DNA of 64,000 nt. It comes from RUG11237 sp045126515 (GTDB lineage: Bacteria > Bacillota > Clostridia > Lachnospirales > Lachnospiraceae). The stretch is taken from assembly GCA_045126515.1 (NCBI GenBank), contig JBGVOM010000037.1, positions 1 to 64,000 on the forward strand, written 5' to 3'. The notes beneath the pieces were generated by a model. It was not told where the DNA came from. It saw only the letters and a program-made list of their open reading frames with translations, and searched no databases. Position 1 is the stretch's first letter, and every line of letters starts with the position of its first letter. Positions 1-9,119 of the stretch are shown one piece after another. Both the position numbers and the translations under genes were made by a program.

Positions 1-1340
1 GATGCCATCGACACTGCACTGGCAGAATCTGTTACCCGGTAGGAAACATCTGCCGTTTTTCCAATGAGTTTTTTAATACTTTGAATCATACCAGTAATAT
101 GATAATTCAGCTTTCGGAATTCATCTCTACGTTTTGTTTCTATCTTTACAGTCAAATCGCCTTCCGATGCTTCTCTTAAAATTGCGTTTACATTACCAAT
201 GGCTCTTCCAATACCATTCGCAAGAACCATTCCAACTACAATAGCAATGAGCATGGCCATAATTACCGTAAGGATTGTCATGTTTTTAATTTCCGATGCT
301 TGCTGCATGATTACTTTTTCCGGTATGATTGTTGCCAGCATACATCCGGTACCTCCAATTTTGGAATACACAAACATATACTCTTTTCCATTAATTTTTA
401 TATCACAATTTCCAACGGTTTCTTCACTGTTTAGTGCTTCTGTGTAAAACTCAGTGTTATAAAAAGTTTTTTCTTCTGCCTCTCCATCGGCTGAAATTTC
501 TCTCCCATCCGGTGTGATAAAAGAACATACTGTACCAGTTGGAAATTCAATATTACTTAAAATTTTCTGAATTGCAGACATTTTAATATCCATAGATACA
601 ATAGCCACCGGCTTCATCTTATTACTGATTACAGAACGACTAACAACAATTGCATAATCTTGTGTGGTGCTTCCCAAAACACCGTCAATAAAATCATGTT
701 CTCCACTCCACACCGGTTTGCCCTTTGCATCAATGATTTTCTGACCTTCTTCTGTTTCAATAAAAGCATCATAATCCTCTAAACGGAAACTTCCTTTAGA
801 ACTCAATGCGTTACCATAAGAAGCAACTACATTTACCATAAATAAGTTCTCATCTGCAAGCGTATCTCCCAACAAAGTTTTCTGCAAAGAAGAAAAGTTG
901 CTTGCTTCGTCAGCTGCCTTTCGCTTATACGTTCCACTATAGTAATCCACCAACACAGTATCATTGGCAAATTGTTGGGATTTTGCTTCCAGATTATTCA
1001 AGAGAAGTGTATAATATTCTCCCGCTTTCTGCACCGTATTTACTGTAGATTCCCGATAGTTGGAAACAATTGTTTTAGAGGCACGCTGGTAAGAAGAAAC
1101 TCCTAATATAATAATCAATACCACTGGTATCATAAATACTCCGGTAAGCTTTATCTTTATACCAAAAGCCTTTGCAAGCAACGGATTCTTTTCTATCAGC
1201 TGATCGATTTTCTTTTTCTCCCCATTAGACGGTTTTATTCTTCTTGTCTTTGGCTTTACCTTCAGTTCCTTTTTCTTCCCCTTACTAGTCAAGTTCCCCA
1301 CTTTCTTTACCAGTTTTTGACTAGAAATCTTACCTTTCAT
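1..1340 (-). CDS. Methyl-accepting chemotaxis protein, N-terminal part (runs off left edge)
   Basis: The reading frame begins at the ATG at 1340 and stays open to position 1, so 446 codons of the N-terminal half are visible and the C-terminal signalling domain is outside the window. A Lys/Arg-rich cytoplasmic stretch of about 60 residues comes first. TM1 follows near residues 65-80, then an extracellular ligand-binding region of about 270 residues (dCache-like pattern), TM2 near 353-376, and a HAMP-like region from about 376. The long basic N-terminal tail before TM1 is unusual for a chemoreceptor. The ribosome-binding site is weak (GGGTGA). Ligand unknown. Confident in the class, not in the ligand domain type. 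Confidence 0.85.
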   Translation of the reverse strand, partial: MKGKISSQKLVKKVGNLTSKGKKKELKVKPKTRRIKPSNGEKKKIDQLIEKNPLLAKAFGIKIKLTGVFMIPVVLIIILGVSSYQRASKTIVSNYRESTVNTVQKAGEYYTLLLNNLEAKSQQFANDTVLVDYYSGTYKRKAADEASNFSSLQKTLLGDTLADENLFMVNVVASYGNALSSKGSFRLEDYDAFIETEEGQKIIDAKGKPVWSGEHDFIDGVLGSTTQDYAIVVSRSVISNKMKPVAIVSMDIKMSAIQKILSNIEFPTGTVCSFITPDGREISADGEAEEKTFYNTEFYTEALNSEETVGNCDIKINGKEYMFVYSKIGGTGCMLATIIPEKVIMQQASEIKNMTILTVIMAMLIAIVVGMVLANGIGRAIGNVNAILREASEGDLTVKIETKRRDEFRKLNYHITGMIQSIKKLIGKTADVSYRVTDSASAVSMA

Positions 1341-1417
1341 GTAAAGTCACCCACTTTCGCCGTATTATATAGTTTTCTTCCCTTTTTCCACTCCCAACTT
1401 AATACATCGTTTTGTTT

Positions 1418-1446
1418 ATTATAACATTTGCACATGATTTTAGCAA
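1418..1446 (-). promoter_or_regulatory. Sigma-A type promoter for the chemoreceptor at 1340
   Basis: On the minus strand TTGCTA (1446-1441) and TATAAT (1423-1418) are separated by 17 nt. It lies about 80 bases upstream of the chemoreceptor start. Confidence 0.65.
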
Positions 1447-1506
1447 CAAAAAGCATATTTTTTTGTTTTTTTCACTAATTTTTTTCTTTATTTTTTGCAA
1501 TTTCAT

Positions 1507-1550
1507 TAAAAAATCCTTGTTTCACGCAGTCGATGCGCAAAACAAGGATT
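1507..1550 (-). terminator. Intrinsic terminator after aspS
   Basis: Minus-strand hairpin with arms reading AATCCTTGTTT and AAACAAGGATT around a GC-rich loop, followed by a run of six T. It sits 20 bases past the aspS stop. Confidence 0.85.
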
Positions 1551-1569
1551 CTCTGTTTCTTATTTTTCT

Positions 1570-3366
1570 TTATTCTTCACTTTTCTTTTCTGCAATTGCA
1601 ATTTCTAATTCTTCTAACTGTTTTTCATCCACCACATCCGGTGCATTTGTCATAAGACAAGAGGCATCTTTTACTTTCGGGAATGCGATTACTTCACGGA
1701 TGCTGTCCACCTTGGCCATAAGCATAATCAAACGGTCAAATCCATATGCAAGTCCTGCGTGTGGAGGAACACCGTATTTAAATGCATTTAACAGGAAACC
1801 AAAACGCTCTTCTGCTTCATCCTGTGTAAATCCAAGAATTTCAAACATCTTTGACTGCACATCACTCTGGAAAATTCGTACACTTCCTCCACCGATTTCG
1901 GTACCATTCAATACAATGTCATATGCCTTCGCACGAACTTCGCCCGGTGCAGAATCTAATTTATCTAAATCTTCCTCCATTGGCATTGTAAATGGATGAT
2001 GCATTGCAACATATCTGTTTTGTTCTTCTGACCACTCTAACAACGGGAATTCTGTTACCCATAAGAAATTAAATTTGTCTTTATCTAACAAGTCCAGATT
2101 TCTTGCAATTTCCAAGCGAAGATTACCAAGAACATCCCATACCACTTTATTTTTATCTGCTGCAAAGAACAATAAATCGCCTGGTTTTCCTTCCATACGT
2201 TCTACAATCGCTGAAAGTTCTTCTTCTGTCATGAATTTTGCAAAAGAAGATTTGTAGGTTCCATCTTCATTAATTGCAAGATAAGCAAGTCCTTTTGCAC
2301 CAAAATCTTTTGCAAAATTTACTAAAGCATCAATTTTCTTTCTAGGCATTGCACCTTGCCCATTTGCATTAATACCGCGAACAGAACCACCATTTTCCAG
2401 TGCTCCCGTAAATACGCCAAAACCACATCCAGCCACTAAATCCGAAATATCCTTTAATTCCATTCCAAATCTGGTATCCGGTTTGTCTGAGCCAAAACGA
2501 TCCATTGCTTCCTGCCACGTCATCCGCTGAATCGGAAGCTGCACATCAACACCAATAGCCTCTTTAAAAATCTTCTTTAATAATCTTTCATTTACCTCAA
2601 TGACATCATCAATATCTACAAAAGATAATTCCATATCAATCTGTGTAAATTCTGGCTGTCTGTCTGCTCTTAAATCCTCGTCACGGAAACATTTTGCAAT
2701 CTGGAAATATCTGTCGTACCCGGAACACATTAAAAGCTGTTTAAACAACTGTGGTGACTGTGGCAACGCATAAAATTTTCCCGGGTGCACACGGCTTGGC
2801 ACAAGATAATCTCTTGCCCCTTCTGGCGTACTCTTAATTAACATTGGTGTTTCCACTTCCAAAAATCCTTCTTCTGAAAGGAAATTTCGAACAGAAGTTG
2901 CCACTTTGCTTCTTAACATTAAGTTTCTTTGAATATCTGGTCTTCTTAAATCAAGAAAACGATATTTTAAGCGAATATCTTCCTTTGTTTTACTGTCTTC
3001 TTCAATTGGAAACGGTGGTGTCTGTGCTTCTGATAAAATTCTAAGTTCTGTAGCTCTGATTTCGATTTCTCCAGTTGCAAGATTTTCATTTACTGCACCG
3101 GAACGTGCTTCTACTCGTCCAACTACTGCGATTACAAACTCACTTCTTAACTTTTCTGCCTTTGCAAATCCCTCGGCCTTTATGTCGCTTTCTTCAAAAA
3201 TAATCTGCATAATACCGGAACGGTCACGCAAATCCACAAAGATGATTCCACCTTTATTACGGCTTTTTTGCACCCATCCCATCAGGGTGACTTCACTTCC
3301 AATTTCTTTTTTTGTTACTTCTGCACAACGATGTGTCCTTTTCAGTCCTTTCATTGCTTCTGCCAT
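1570..3366 (-). CDS. aspS: Aspartyl-tRNA synthetase
   Basis: Charges tRNA-Asp with aspartate in the cytoplasm. It has an N-terminal OB-fold anticodon-binding domain (about residues 10-105) and the class II catalytic core with the bacterial GAD insertion in the middle. The C-terminal motif 3 contains GLAYGFDRL, as in bacterial AspRS. The longest frame starts with TTG at 3381, but GGAGG lies just inside that extension, so the ATG at 3366 is the likely start, giving 598 residues, normal for the family. It is followed by a terminator and sits 20 bases after the HD-GYP gene, so the two are probably cotranscribed. Whether it is discriminating or also charges tRNA-Asn cannot be told here. Confidence 0.96.
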   Translation of the reverse strand: MAEAMKGLKRTHRCAEVTKKEIGSEVTLMGWVQKSRNKGGIIFVDLRDRSGIMQIIFEESDIKAEGFAKAEKLRSEFVIAVVGRVEARSGAVNENLATGEIEIRATELRILSEAQTPPFPIEEDSKTKEDIRLKYRFLDLRRPDIQRNLMLRSKVATSVRNFLSEEGFLEVETPMLIKSTPEGARDYLVPSRVHPGKFYALPQSPQLFKQLLMCSGYDRYFQIAKCFRDEDLRADRQPEFTQIDMELSFVDIDDVIEVNERLLKKIFKEAIGVDVQLPIQRMTWQEAMDRFGSDKPDTRFGMELKDISDLVAGCGFGVFTGALENGGSVRGINANGQGAMPRKKIDALVNFAKDFGAKGLAYLAINEDGTYKSSFAKFMTEEELSAIVERMEGKPGDLLFFAADKNKVVWDVLGNLRLEIARNLDLLDKDKFNFLWVTEFPLLEWSEEQNRYVAMHHPFTMPMEEDLDKLDSAPGEVRAKAYDIVLNGTEIGGGSVRIFQSDVQSKMFEILGFTQDEAEERFGFLLNAFKYGVPPHAGLAYGFDRLIMLMAKVDSIREVIAFPKVKDASCLMTNAPDVVDEKQLEELEIAIAEKKSEE

Positions 3367-3386
3367 TTCTTTATCCTCCAATTTAT

Positions 3387-3995
3387 TTATCGGTTTTCAA
3401 GACAAAGCTGTCTCTCTTCCAATATACTATCTACTTTTCCACTGCATATCATTTTCTGAAATGCAAGAAATATTTTCATATCAAAATCTTTAAATTCTTC
3501 TGCCATCAACTCCATTGCCGTATCCCGATCAAATGCTTTTCGGTACGGACGTTCTGAAGTCAATGCCGCAAACACATCACACACTCTGACAATTCTGGCG
3601 CCATATGGAATTTCCTTACCCTTTAAATTTTCAGGGTACCCTGAACCGTCATAATTCTCATGATGGTATTTTACTGTTTCCAAAACAAACTCAGAATAAT
3701 CAAAATCCTTTAGTATTTCAAAACCAATCCCCGAATGAAGACGCATATATTTTGTAGATTCAATCGTCAGAGAATCCCTGGCACGCCCGTACAAATAGGA
3801 GGCCAATCTGAGTTTTCCAATATCATGTACCATTCCTGCATTAGCAAGTTCCTGACACACTTCTTCTGACTCACCTAATTCCTTTCCTAAAAAGTATGCA
3901 AGATTACTGACATTCACTGCATGCTCTATGCCTTCCTTTAAATCTCTTAATATAACTTCATTTTCTGAATCCTTTTCTTCACATTTTTCTTTCAT
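3387..3995 (-). CDS. HD-GYP domain protein, predicted c-di-GMP phosphodiesterase
   Basis: A compact single-domain HD-GYP protein of 202 residues. The metal-binding HD signature VHDIGK and the family-defining HHENYDGSGYP are both intact, followed by the usual RIVRVCDVFAALTSERPYR segment. HD-GYP enzymes hydrolyse cyclic di-GMP to GMP or pGpG; some act on other cyclic dinucleotides. No receiver or membrane domain is present, so it would be a stand-alone cytosolic enzyme. The upstream frame to 4025 begins with TTG; the ATG at 3995 is preceded by AAGGAGG at a long spacing of 14 nt. It overlaps the end of hemZ by 17 bases, indicating an operon. It is relevant to the c-di-GMP riboswitch at 23018-23105. 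Confidence 0.88.
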   Translation of the reverse strand: MKEKCEEKDSENEVILRDLKEGIEHAVNVSNLAYFLGKELGESEEVCQELANAGMVHDIGKLRLASYLYGRARDSLTIESTKYMRLHSGIGFEILKDFDYSEFVLETVKYHHENYDGSGYPENLKGKEIPYGARIVRVCDVFAALTSERPYRKAFDRDTAMELMAEEFKDFDMKIFLAFQKMICSGKVDSILEERQLCLENR

Positions 3996-5442
3996 GGCTT
4001 TTGAAAACTTCCTCCTTACGTGCAATCATTTCATCCACACGCTCAATATAATTTGCAACATCTTTTACATTTTCCACACGTACAATATCGCCTGAACTTA
4101 AAACATTTTTTGTCATAGCTCCTGCGCCTGCTGCCATAATCGTCTGTTTCTCCTCCATAATAAGAATATTGTACAAACCAATATGTCCTCTTGCTGCATA
4201 TCCTACATTTTCTAAATTTCCACCCATATTTTTCTGTCGGTAAAGATAATAAGGTACCATCCCCATAGTTTCTGCATAATCCGCCGCCATTTTCATCATT
4301 TTCGCCGGTGCCGCATTAATCTCCTGTACATAAGACTGTTTTTGTATATTTAATCTTGCCGCCCGCTTTAACGCTAAGGAATGTACTGTTAGATTCTGGG
4401 GAGCTAATTTTTCAATTTCTTTCAAGGTATGTTCTAAATCCTGCAGATTTTCTCCCGGAAGTCCAAGTATAATATCCATATTAATGGTTGGAAATCCCAC
4501 CGACGCTGCCATATCATAAGCACACCGGATATCCTCCACAGAATGTTGTCTTCCAATAACCTGCAAAGTCTTATCATTCATAGTCTGAGGATTAATGGAA
4601 ATTCGTTTTACACCGCTCTCTTTCAATACGGAAAGCTTTTCTATTGTAATACTATCCGGTCTTCCTGCTTCCACGCAAAACTCTTTTACATTGCTGCAAT
4701 CGAATTTTTCCCGAATAAAGGACAACAAAGAGTTCAGTTCCCCTGCACTTAGTGTAGTGGGAGTTCCGCCACCAATATATACAGAATCCAATCGTTTGTG
4801 TTTCATTCTTCCAGCAATATATTCTAACTCTTTGTATAATGCTGTCAAATACTCACCTGTTCGCCCTCGCCATATTCCTATAGGATAAGAAGTAAACGAA
4901 CAGTACAGGCAGGTGGTGGGGCAAAAGGGTATTCCAACATATAAGCTGTAACCTTCCTTATACGGAAATGTATTTAACACTTCCAACTCCCGCTCTGCGA
5001 TTTCAAGACTTAACTTCGCCTTTTCTTCGCTGATACAGTAAGTTTCTCTGACTGACTTTTCTACTTCTTCACTACTTTTTCCCTGTTCTAACATAGACAT
5101 TACTATTTTTATGGGACGTATTCCTGTCAGATTCCCCCAGGGAAGCTGTCTTCCTGCTACTTTTGACAATTGTCCATATAAAAGTTTTTTTAGGCGGTTC
5201 TTTTTCTGCTTGCGCTCAGCACTTTCAAACGTCACTGATTCTTCCGAAATAACAATTCCCTTTTCCTTTATTGTAACAGTTACTTTCTCCTGCTGATAGC
5301 ATACTTGCAAAGTTTTTCCCTCTTCAGGAAGACAATCCGACAACCCCACCATAACCTTCACGTCTTCTTCTGGAAAAAAGGCTTTTACCAGTGTATACAC
5401 ATCATACTGAAAATTATCTTCGCTTAATTGTATCTGTATCAC
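3979..5442 (-). CDS. hemZ: Coproporphyrinogen III oxidase-like radical SAM enzyme (HemZ type)
   Basis: The 487-residue protein carries the radical SAM cluster motif CPTTCLYC (CX3CX2C) near residue 173 and a glycine-rich IGGGTPTTL motif for S-adenosylmethionine. The extended N-terminal domain of about 160 residues is typical of HemZ and absent from HemN. HemZ-family members are predicted to act in anaerobic oxidative decarboxylation of coproporphyrinogen, but family members also include HemW-like heme chaperones, and a biosynthetic role in an organism without visible heme genes is uncertain. The next gene starts inside its 3' end. Confidence 0.85.
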   Translation of the reverse strand: MIQIQLSEDNFQYDVYTLVKAFFPEEDVKVMVGLSDCLPEEGKTLQVCYQQEKVTVTIKEKGIVISEESVTFESAERKQKKNRLKKLLYGQLSKVAGRQLPWGNLTGIRPIKIVMSMLEQGKSSEEVEKSVRETYCISEEKAKLSLEIAERELEVLNTFPYKEGYSLYVGIPFCPTTCLYCSFTSYPIGIWRGRTGEYLTALYKELEYIAGRMKHKRLDSVYIGGGTPTTLSAGELNSLLSFIREKFDCSNVKEFCVEAGRPDSITIEKLSVLKESGVKRISINPQTMNDKTLQVIGRQHSVEDIRCAYDMAASVGFPTINMDIILGLPGENLQDLEHTLKEIEKLAPQNLTVHSLALKRAARLNIQKQSYVQEINAAPAKMMKMAADYAETMGMVPYYLYRQKNMGGNLENVGYAARGHIGLYNILIMEEKQTIMAAGAGAMTKNVLSSGDIVRVENVKDVANYIERVDEMIARKEEVFKSHERKM

Positions 5443-5458
5443 TTTATATACTCCTTAT

Positions 5459-6088
5459 TTATACAAAAGGATTATTTTCTTTTTCGTGTTCTATTGTTGT
5501 AGTCGGTCCATGCCCCGGATAAACATATACTTCATTTGGCAAGGTAAACAATTTTTCATGAATAGATGTTTTTAATTCCTGCGCACTAGAAGTAGGAAAA
5601 TCCGTTCTTCCCACAGATTCTAAGAACAAGGTATCTCCGCAAATAAGGATTCCCTCTTCTTCTAAATAATAGGACACACCACCATAAGTATGTCCCGGAG
5701 TGTGTAGCACTTTAATCTTCATTCCTGCAAGTTCTAGAATTTCACCATCTTTTACAAGTACATCTGCTTTGGTGCTATAAGAACTACCAAACATAGCGGA
5801 AACATTCAACTGCGCATCACTAATTAATTTTTCATCATGTTCCCCTAGATATACCAAAACACCTGCTGCCTTTCTGATATCGTCTGCTCCCATAACGTGA
5901 TCAAAATGACCATGTGTCAGCAACACGGCCTGAATTTTATAGCCACGCGCGGTAAGTTCCTCATATATTCTTTTTCCCTTATCGCCCGGATCTATAACCA
6001 CCACTTGGTTGGTTTCCACATTCTGTAAAAAATAGCAGTTTGTCTGCACTGCACCTACTACCATTCTTCCTATTTTTATTTCGCTCAT
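5459..6088 (-). CDS. MBL-fold metallo-hydrolase (glyoxalase II-like)
   Basis: This 209-residue single-domain metallo-beta-lactamase fold has the zinc motif THGHFDH near residue 60, a second-site HTPGHTYGGVSYY segment, the bridging Asp in CGDTLF and the C-terminal PGHGP histidine. Proteins of this size are annotated as hydroxyacylglutathione hydrolase-like, but no glutathione pathway is visible, so the substrate is open; another thioester is possible. It lies 16 bases upstream of hemZ and about 36 bases downstream of relA, consistent with a relA-MBL-hemZ operon. Confidence 0.85.
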   Translation of the reverse strand: MSEIKIGRMVVGAVQTNCYFLQNVETNQVVVIDPGDKGKRIYEELTARGYKIQAVLLTHGHFDHVMGADDIRKAAGVLVYLGEHDEKLISDAQLNVSAMFGSSYSTKADVLVKDGEILELAGMKIKVLHTPGHTYGGVSYYLEEEGILICGDTLFLESVGRTDFPTSSAQELKTSIHEKLFTLPNEVYVYPGHGPTTTIEHEKENNPFV

Positions 6089-6124
6089 ACCTAAACCTTT
6101 CTTAAATTACTGCTTTCTATTGCT

Positions 6125-8434
6125 TTAGCCTGTAGTTCTCACTATATCAATGACACTTTCTACCTGACGAACCTTTTCTATAAGACTATTTAATTCCTCT
6201 TTGCTGGCAACTTCAAAGGACATTGCAAGTGTTGCGGTTCCCTGCTTGCTGGTACGCACGTTCATAGATGCCACATCAATCTTCCGCTCTGTGAATATCT
6301 TAGAAACATCCACCAATAGCCCGGTACGATTCTGACTATAGATTTTAATTTCTGCCATATACTTTTCGTTTTTAGACTCTGTTGACTGCCATTCTGCGTC
6401 AATCAACCGCTCTCTGTCAAAATCATGAAGATTGATGATATTGATGCAGTCTGTTCTGTGAATGGATACACCACGTCCTCTCGTTACAAAACCTACAATC
6501 TCATCACCTGGCAACGGACTGCAACATTTTGAAAAACGTACTGCCACATCATGAATCCCTTTAACCACGATACCGCTCTTACCTTTTACAGAAGACAACT
6601 TTTCTTTATTTTCTGTTACACCTTCTAATACCTGAGAATCTGTAACTTCTTCTTTATGCTCTTTGTCATAAACTTCACAAAGTTTATTGACTACCTGACC
6701 TTCTTTCAATCCGCCATGACCAACTGCTGCTAATACAGATTCCCAATCCTTAAATCCGTATTTACGCATCACTGCATTCATATATTCGGGCTTTAAAATG
6801 TCACTAATTACAATAGCTTTTGTTTTACAGTACTGCTGAAGAAGTTCCTTTCCTTTTATAATATTGTCTTCTTTCAATTCATTTTTAAACCACTGGTTAA
6901 TTTTGCTCTTAGCCTGAGTACTCTTAACCACTTTCAGCCAGTCGCGGCTTGGGCCTTTTGAATTTTGTGAAGTTAACACTTCTATTCTGTCACCGTTTTG
7001 AATAATATAATCAATAGGCACCAGTTTTCCGTTAACTCTGGCTCCCACCATCTTATTTCCCACCGCACTGTGAATGCTATATGCAAAATCAATTGGTGTA
7101 GAACCATTTGGAAGATTCTTCACATCTCCGGATGGCGTAAAACAGTAGACATTTTCTGAAAATAAATCCAGATCACTTTTTAACAGTTTTAAGAATTCTT
7201 TATTATCTGACATATCTTTCTGCCATTCCAGAATCTGTCGCAGCCAGCTTAATTTTTCTTCTTCCTGTGCTTCTACTTTTTTGCCATCAGAAGCTTCCTT
7301 GTATTTCCAATGAGCAGCAATACCATATTCTGCCGTTCTATGCATTTCATAAGTTCTAATCTGCACTTCAAAAGGCTGTCCACTTGGTCCAATTAACGTT
7401 GTGTGAAGGGACTGGTACATATTAGGCTTCGGCATAGCTATATAGTCTTTAAACCTTCCCGGAATCGGTTTGTACATTTCATGAATAACACCAAGCGCTG
7501 CATAGCAGTCTTTTACAGTCTCCACGATAATACGCACTGCAAACAAATCATAAATCTGTTCCAGGGTCTTATCCTGATTCACCATTTTCTTGTAAATACT
7601 AAAGAAATGCTTTGCCCGTCCATCAATCTGTGCTTCAATTCCTGCTGATCCGATGTGGTTCTTCACGTCCTCCACAATATCATTGACAAATTCTTCTCTT
7701 GCACATTTCCTCAAATTTATTTTTTGAGCAAGCTCCTTGTAGACTTCCGGCTCCAGATATTTTAATGACAAATCATCTAATTCTATCTTTATTTTAGAAA
7801 TACCAAGTCTTTGTGCAATCGGAGCATAAATATCCATAGTTTCTCTTGCTTTTTCTTTCTGCTTTTCCGGGCGCATATATTTCAAAGTACGCATATTATG
7901 CAGGCGGTCAGCAAGTTTAATCAAGATAACACGAATATCCTTTGCCATAGCAAGAAACATTTTTCGCAGATTTTCTGCCTGTACTTCCACTTTGTCCATG
8001 GAATAATTTAACTGACCTAATTTTGTAACACCATCTACTAACAGTGCCACCTCATCCCCAAATTCCTGTGCAATTTCTTCTTCCGTCATAACAGTATCTT
8101 CCACCACATCATGCAAAAGACCTGCCACAATGGTTTCTTTATCCAATTCCAAATCCGCAAGAATAATAGCCACACACAGAGGATGAATGATATATGGTTC
8201 ACCCGATTTTCTTGCCTGGCCTTCATGTGCTTCATACGCAATCTTATATGCTTTTTCAATCATGGAAATATCTGCAGATGGATGGTATCTATGCACACTG
8301 GCAATCAGTTCATCATATAAGATATCCGGACTGGTAAAGTCCTGCATGGCTTTTATATTTCCGTCATTTATTAACTTTTCTTTTTCCCCTGATGATACGC
8401 ATATGGTACCATCTCCATTTTGCATTTCAGGCAT
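6125..8434 (-). CDS. relA: Bifunctional (p)ppGpp synthetase/hydrolase Rel
   Basis: A long RSH protein of about 769 residues that makes and degrades the stringent-response alarmone. The N-terminal HD hydrolase is intact (LLHDVVEDT, and HNMRTLKYM downstream). It is followed by the synthetase domain (DLFAVRIIV, YQSLHTTLIGP), TGS (FTPSGDVKNLPNGST), a Cys-containing zinc-finger region (KCCSPLPGD) and a C-terminal ACT domain. Both activities are expected. The frame opens at tandem GTG codons, but GGTGAT just before the ATG at 8434 serves as ribosome-binding site, so that ATG is chosen. It follows apt, as in many Firmicutes. Confidence 0.96.
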   Translation of the reverse strand: MPEMQNGDGTICVSSGEKEKLINDGNIKAMQDFTSPDILYDELIASVHRYHPSADISMIEKAYKIAYEAHEGQARKSGEPYIIHPLCVAIILADLELDKETIVAGLLHDVVEDTVMTEEEIAQEFGDEVALLVDGVTKLGQLNYSMDKVEVQAENLRKMFLAMAKDIRVILIKLADRLHNMRTLKYMRPEKQKEKARETMDIYAPIAQRLGISKIKIELDDLSLKYLEPEVYKELAQKINLRKCAREEFVNDIVEDVKNHIGSAGIEAQIDGRAKHFFSIYKKMVNQDKTLEQIYDLFAVRIIVETVKDCYAALGVIHEMYKPIPGRFKDYIAMPKPNMYQSLHTTLIGPSGQPFEVQIRTYEMHRTAEYGIAAHWKYKEASDGKKVEAQEEEKLSWLRQILEWQKDMSDNKEFLKLLKSDLDLFSENVYCFTPSGDVKNLPNGSTPIDFAYSIHSAVGNKMVGARVNGKLVPIDYIIQNGDRIEVLTSQNSKGPSRDWLKVVKSTQAKSKINQWFKNELKEDNIIKGKELLQQYCKTKAIVISDILKPEYMNAVMRKYGFKDWESVLAAVGHGGLKEGQVVNKLCEVYDKEHKEEVTDSQVLEGVTENKEKLSSVKGKSGIVVKGIHDVAVRFSKCCSPLPGDEIVGFVTRGRGVSIHRTDCINIINLHDFDRERLIDAEWQSTESKNEKYMAEIKIYSQNRTGLLVDVSKIFTERKIDVASMNVRTSKQGTATLAMSFEVASKEELNSLIEKVRQVESVIDIVRTTG

Positions 8435-8519
8435 TTTTATCACCACTTTTTATGTAAGTTATTTTATCATTATAAAAGTTTTATTTGTAAATTGCAATAG
8501 GCTGCAAACTCATCCTCTG

Positions 8520-9044
8520 CTACTTTCCCTCATAAACAATGGCAGATGCCACATCATATCCAGAAAGTTTCTTTCTTCCTTCCAGCCCTGCAAGTTCCAT
8601 AAGAAAAACGATTTTCACCACTTCTCCGCCTAAAGATTCCACTAATTTAATAATTGCCTCTATAGTTCCTCCGGTAGCAATCAAATCGTCAACAATCACA
8701 ACCTTCTGTCCCGGCTTAATAGCATCTTTGTGCATTTCAATCACAGCGCTTCCATATTCTAAATCATACTCCTGCTCAATAGTTTCACATGGCAGCTTTC
8801 CTTTTTTTCTTACTGGAATGAAAGCTTTTTTCATATTATATGCAATTGGAACACCAAATATAAATCCTCTGGATTCCGGACCTACTACCACATCAAAGTC
8901 CAAATCTCCAATCAATTTCTGCATAGAATCGATAGAAAGCTGCAGTCCATCTGCATCCTGCAAGACACTGGTTACATCGCGGAAAATAATTCCTTCTTCC
9001 GGAAAATCCGGTATACTTCTTACATATTCTTCCAATTTTTTCAT
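8520..9044 (-). CDS. apt: Adenine phosphoribosyltransferase
   Basis: Salvages adenine to AMP using PRPP. The type I phosphoribosyltransferase loop VVIVDDLIATGGT is intact, and the N-terminal IPDFPEEGIIFRDV is characteristic of APRT. The longest frame begins at 9092, but GGGAG lies upstream of the ATG at 9044, giving 174 residues, the normal length. It lies between pnp and relA on the same strand. Confidence 0.95.
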   Translation of the reverse strand: MKKLEEYVRSIPDFPEEGIIFRDVTSVLQDADGLQLSIDSMQKLIGDLDFDVVVGPESRGFIFGVPIAYNMKKAFIPVRKKGKLPCETIEQEYDLEYGSAVIEMHKDAIKPGQKVVIVDDLIATGGTIEAIIKLVESLGGEVVKIVFLMELAGLEGRKKLSGYDVASAIVYEGK

Positions 9045-9082
9045 ATTGCTGCTCCCTTCTCTTTCTTCACCTTGATTAAGAT

Positions 9083-9112
9083 AGAGCACCATACCGTACG
9101 GTACAATGCTCT
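9083..9112 (-). other. Hairpin between pnp and apt (no U-tract)
   Basis: On the minus-strand RNA a 13-bp stem, AGAGCATTGTACC against GGTATGGTGCTCT with a GTAC loop and three wobble pairs, lies directly after the pnp stop. No T-run follows, so an RNA processing or stability element is more likely than a terminator. Confidence 0.5.
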
Positions 9113-9119
9113 CTTTACC

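Noticed and set aside
1412..1999. Long rightward open frame overlapping aspS
   Set aside because: Antisense shadow of aspS with low-complexity residues and no ribosome-binding site.
3367..3381. N-terminal extension of AspRS from a TTG codon
   Set aside because: The extension contains the GGAGG ribosome-binding site for the ATG at 3366.
8539..9075. 178-codon frame opposite apt
   Set aside because: Shadow frame of apt with no independent support.
9083..9112. Hairpin after pnp as an intrinsic terminator
   Set aside because: No U-tract follows the stem and apt continues on the same strand.
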